NCBI RefSeq assembly: GCF_001267175.1
Contig: NZ_CP012358.1
Span: 62,001 to 126,000, forward strand
Origin: Thiopseudomonas alkaliphila
GTDB taxonomy: Bacteria > Pseudomonadota > Gammaproteobacteria > Pseudomonadales > Pseudomonadaceae
Length of the DNA stretch: 64,000 bases
Direction: 5' to 3'
Shown: positions 61,579 to 64,000 of the stretch, one piece after another
Numbering within the stretch: position 1 is the stretch's first letter
How the letters are laid out: each line of letters starts with the position of its first letter
Notes under the pieces: generated by a model
The model's input: the letters and a program-made list of their open reading frames with translations, nothing else
Told to the model about the DNA's origin: nothing
Database searches by the model: none
Position numbers and translations under genes: made by a program

Positions 61579-63027
61579 GTGACTCAGCAAACTGACCAGT
61601 GCCTTAATGAGTGGATTGATCGTGAAGCCATCGCCGAAGCAATGATCCCTTTAATCGGCCAGTTGTACCGTAATAATAATGTAGTTACATCTATTTATGG
61701 TCGCGGCCTAATCAATCGCTCGGTCATTTCAATTCTTAAAACTCACCGCTTTGCCCGTCACCGTATTGGTGAAGGCGCTGAGTTAACGGTACGTGAAACC
61801 TACCCCATTTTAAAAGCCATGAGTGAGTTGGCGCTGGGCAGTGCTTCAGTTGATATCGGTAAGTTAGCGGTTAAGTTTAAGCAGGAAGGTCAGGGCCGCT
61901 CGATTGAAGAGTTTGTCAAAGCTGAGCTAGCACCTGTAGTTGATAAGCAAAACGAAAACAAACACCAGGGCAAAGATGTTGTGCTGTATGGTTTTGGCCG
62001 TATTGGTCGTTTGTTAGCGCGTATCCTGATTGAGAAAACCGGTGCCGGTGATGGCTTACGTTTACGCGCGATCGTAGTGCGCAAGGGTGCTGAAAATGAC
62101 CTAGAAAAGCGTGCCAGCTTATTGCGCCGTGACTCTGTGCATGGCTCATTTGATGGCACCATCGTCATTGATGAAGAAAATAACACCATTACCGCTAACG
62201 GTAACCTGATTCAGGTGATTTACTCCAATGACCCAGCGTCAGTGGATTACACCCAGTACGGCATTCAAGATGCATTACTCATTGATAACACCGGTATTTG
62301 GCGTGATGAGAAGGGCTTAAGCCAGCACTTACAGTGCCCAGGTATTGACCGTGTGGTTTTAACCGCGCCAGGTAAAGGTGAGTTGAAAAATATTGTACAC
62401 GGTGTGAACCATGCTGAGATTAGCGCCGATGATAAAATCATCTCTGCTGCCTCGTGCACTACTAACGCGATTGTACCGGTGTTAAAAGCGATCAATGACA
62501 AGTTTGGCATTGAAAATGGTCACGTTGAAACTGTGCACTCGTTCACTAACGACCAAAACTTAATTGATAACTTCCATAAAGGCAGTCGTCGTGGTCGTGC
62601 TGCTACGTTAAACATGGTATTGACGGAAACTGGTGCGGCAACTGCAGCAGCTAAAGCCTTACCGGTATTAAAAGGTAAGCTGACCGGTAACGCGATTCGC
62701 GTTCCTACGCCTAACGTATCTATGGCGATTTTGAACCTGAACTTAGGTAAGAGCACTACTCGCGAAGAAATGAACGAGTACCTTCGTCAAATGGCGATGC
62801 ATTCTGAGTTGCAAAAGCAAATTGACTATGTGTGCTCACAAGAAGTGGTATCAACTGATTTCGTAGGCTCACGCCATGCGGGTGTAGTTGATGCTGAAGC
62901 TACCATCTGTAATGACAATCGTTTAGTACTCTATGTGTGGTACGACAACGAGTACGGTTACAGCTGCCAGGTCATTCGTGTTGCTGAAGATATTGCAGGA
63001 GTAAACCCACCTGCATTTCCTCAGTAA
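61579..63027 (+). CDS. glyceraldehyde-3-phosphate dehydrogenase, long GapB type
   Basis: 482 residues, against about 335 for the usual enzyme. The GTG at 61579 gives 'MTQQTDQCLNEWIDREAIAE'; a GTG nine bases upstream is also open. Residues 1-130 are a helical extension ('MIPLIGQLYRNNNVVTSIYG') found in a subset of proteobacterial GAPDHs. Then come the Rossmann start 'VVLYGFGRIGRLLARILIEK', the active-site 'SAASCTTNAIVPVL' with the catalytic Cys, 'VHSFTNDQ', 'RRGRAATLNMVLTETGAA' and the C-terminal 'WYDNEYGYSCQVI'. A gluconeogenic role is likely in pseudomonads, which often lack complete Embden-Meyerhof glycolysis; this is inference. A terminator follows. Confidence 0.94.
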   Translation: MTQQTDQCLNEWIDREAIAEAMIPLIGQLYRNNNVVTSIYGRGLINRSVISILKTHRFARHRIGEGAELTVRETYPILKAMSELALGSASVDIGKLAVKFKQEGQGRSIEEFVKAELAPVVDKQNENKHQGKDVVLYGFGRIGRLLARILIEKTGAGDGLRLRAIVVRKGAENDLEKRASLLRRDSVHGSFDGTIVIDEENNTITANGNLIQVIYSNDPASVDYTQYGIQDALLIDNTGIWRDEKGLSQHLQCPGIDRVVLTAPGKGELKNIVHGVNHAEISADDKIISAASCTTNAIVPVLKAINDKFGIENGHVETVHSFTNDQNLIDNFHKGSRRGRAATLNMVLTETGAATAAAKALPVLKGKLTGNAIRVPTPNVSMAILNLNLGKSTTREEMNEYLRQMAMHSELQKQIDYVCSQEVVSTDFVGSRHAGVVDAEATICNDNRLVLYVWYDNEYGYSCQVIRVAEDIAGVNPPAFPQ

Positions 63028-63056
63028 TCAGCTGATAAGTTAGCTGAATCGTGTAA

Positions 63057-63084
63057 ACGGGAGCTTTAGGGCTCCCGTTTTTTT
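63057..63084 (+). terminator. intrinsic terminator of the GAPDH gene
   Basis: ACGGGAGC (63057-63064) pairs with GCTCCCGT (63071-63078) and is followed by seven T, 30 bases after the stop. A second, weaker GCTC...GAGC-TTTTT element lies at 63121-63141. Confidence 0.9.
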
Positions 63085-63277
63085 AGAGATTTTGTCGTAA
63101 CGCAGCTAAAAGGTCTTATTGCTCGATTAATTGAGCTTTTTACTAGCAAGACTAGCCGTTGCATCTCTATAATTAGTGGGATTAATTTTTAGGTGTTGGA
63201 ACTATCGGGGCTAATGCTATTTAGCCGCGGCGGATTCAATAAATTATAAAGACTTAAAATCGTGGTTAGGCAGTCCT

Positions 63278-64000
63278 ATGATCAGAATAAAGCGTGGGCT
63301 TGATTTGCCCATGACTGGTTCGCCGGAGCAGCGTATTGAAAACGCTAAACCGGTGACTTCAGTCGCCGTCATAGGCTTCGACTATAACGGTATGAAGCCA
63401 ACGATGGAGGTGAAAGAAGGAGACCGGGTTAAGTTAGGTCAAGTTCTATTCACTGATAAAAAAACGCCTGGCGTGGTGTATACAGCACCAGGAGCAGGAG
63501 TAGTAAAGGCCGTTAACCGTGGTGAGCGCCGTGTATTTCAGTCAGTAGAAATACAATTAGAGGGTGATGAGCAAGAAACGTTTGCACAGTACAGCTCAGA
63601 GCAATTAAGCGCGTTGACCAGTGAGCAAATCCGTGAGAATTTGCAGCAGTCAGGATTATGGACTGCCTTTCGCACTCGCCCTTATAGCAAAGTGCCAGCC
63701 GTTGATAGCACGCCCAGCTCAATCTTTGTCAATGCGATGGATACCAACCCATTAGCAGCTGATCCAGCGGTTGTGCTGAAAGAGTACGCCACTGAGTTTG
63801 AGCAAGGGTTAGTGATTTTAGCGCGCTTAGCCAAAGTGTTTTTATGTAAAGCACCTGGAGCGGTGATTCCGGGTGAGAAAACCAACGGCGTTACCACTGA
63901 AAGTTTTGCCGGACCGCATCCTGCGGGTTTAGCGGGCACGCATATCCATTATCTTGATCCGGTTAGCGCCACTAAAACAGTGTGGACTATTGGTTATCAA
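63278..64000 (+). CDS. nqrA: Na+-translocating NADH:quinone reductase subunit A, 5' part
   Basis: The first 241 codons of NqrA, open to the right edge of the window. The family N-terminus is clear: '[20 protein letters not shown]', then '[20 protein letters not shown]', '[20 protein letters not shown]' and '[20 protein letters not shown]'. NqrA is a peripheral cytoplasmic subunit of the six-subunit Na+ pump. The rest of the nqr operon should follow outside the window. It starts 250 bases after gapB, behind that gene's terminator, so the operon has its own promoter, for which only a lone TATAAT (63168-63173) was noticed. Confidence 0.95.
   Translation, partial: MIRIKRGLDLPMTGSPEQRIENAKPVTSVAVIGFDYNGMKPTMEVKEGDRVKLGQVLFTDKKTPGVVYTAPGAGVVKAVNRGERRVFQSVEIQLEGDEQETFAQYSSEQLSALTSEQIRENLQQSGLWTAFRTRPYSKVPAVDSTPSSIFVNAMDTNPLAADPAVVLKEYATEFEQGLVILARLAKVFLCKAPGAVIPGEKTNGVTTESFAGPHPAGLAGTHIHYLDPVSATKTVWTIGYQ

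Noticed and set aside
63168..63173. TATAAT upstream of nqrA as a full promoter
   Set aside because: No -35 at 16-18 bases; could be chance in AT-rich DNA.

Overview
The window is a chromosomal segment of a gammaproteobacterium in the Pseudomonadaceae. The evidence is gene content and order: a dcw cell-division cluster followed by lpxC, secA, argJ and a MutT-TenI fusion; an rpoN-hpf-ptsN-rapZ-npr operon; dusB-fis-purH-purD next to a RetS-like hybrid kinase; and mfd next to a long GapB-type dehydrogenase and nqrA. Base composition looks close to balanced rather than GC-rich, and Na+-NQR is present. A small-genome relative of Pseudomonas (Thiopseudomonas or Denitrificimonas-like) is my inference, not a proof.

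Layout. 1-1109: the 3' part of tesB and a HAD phosphatase. 1115-1497: RNase P RNA with its promoter. 1643-18450: the complete dcw cluster (mraZ, rsmH, ftsL, ftsI, murE, murF, mraY, murD, ftsW, murG, murC, ddlB, ftsQ, ftsA, ftsZ), tightly packed with many start/stop overlaps and headed by a strong promoter with three MraZ boxes; lpxC follows. 19514-27440: dciA, secA, argJ, the MutT-TenI fusion, a corrinoid adenosyltransferase, a PanE-like reductase and yajQ. 27768-29390: a Cho-like GIY-YIG nuclease with a ruined exonuclease domain, and tRNA-Leu(CAG). 29582-36591: rnr, rlmB, then rpsF-rpsR-DUF2232-rplI behind an S6:S18-binding leader, and dnaB. 36716-39949: a DMT permease converging on a RetS-like kinase. 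40076-44355 (minus): dusB-fis-purH-purD. 44356-44684: a gap with what looks like an IS200/IS605 right-end relic. 44685-46788 (minus): an acyltransferase and prmA. 47012-47945: a DUF2007 protein and a SRAP-family protein lacking its catalytic cysteine. 47956-51477 (minus): the rpoN operon. 51715-51791: initiator tRNA-Met. 51834-53072: a poor, decayed stretch with a multiply broken gene. 53073-57926: a methyltransferase, a DUF1543 protein, a PnuC plus ribosylnicotinamide-kinase pair, and a MarR-DHA2 efflux pair. 57970-64000: mfd (minus), gapB, and the start of nqrA at the right edge.

Most of the window is core housekeeping: peptidoglycan precursor synthesis, divisome assembly, lipid A commitment, protein export, translation, purine synthesis, nitrogen-PTS signalling and transcription-coupled repair. 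I did not find a convincing new multi-gene system. The parts that merit a second look are single loci: the degenerate Cho-like nuclease, the RetS-like kinase with lost catalytic motifs and a lost sensor domain, the Cys-less SRAP protein, the tnpB-less IS605-type end, the decayed gene beside tRNA-fMet, and two well-formed regulatory RNA/DNA elements (mraZ operator, rpsF leader).
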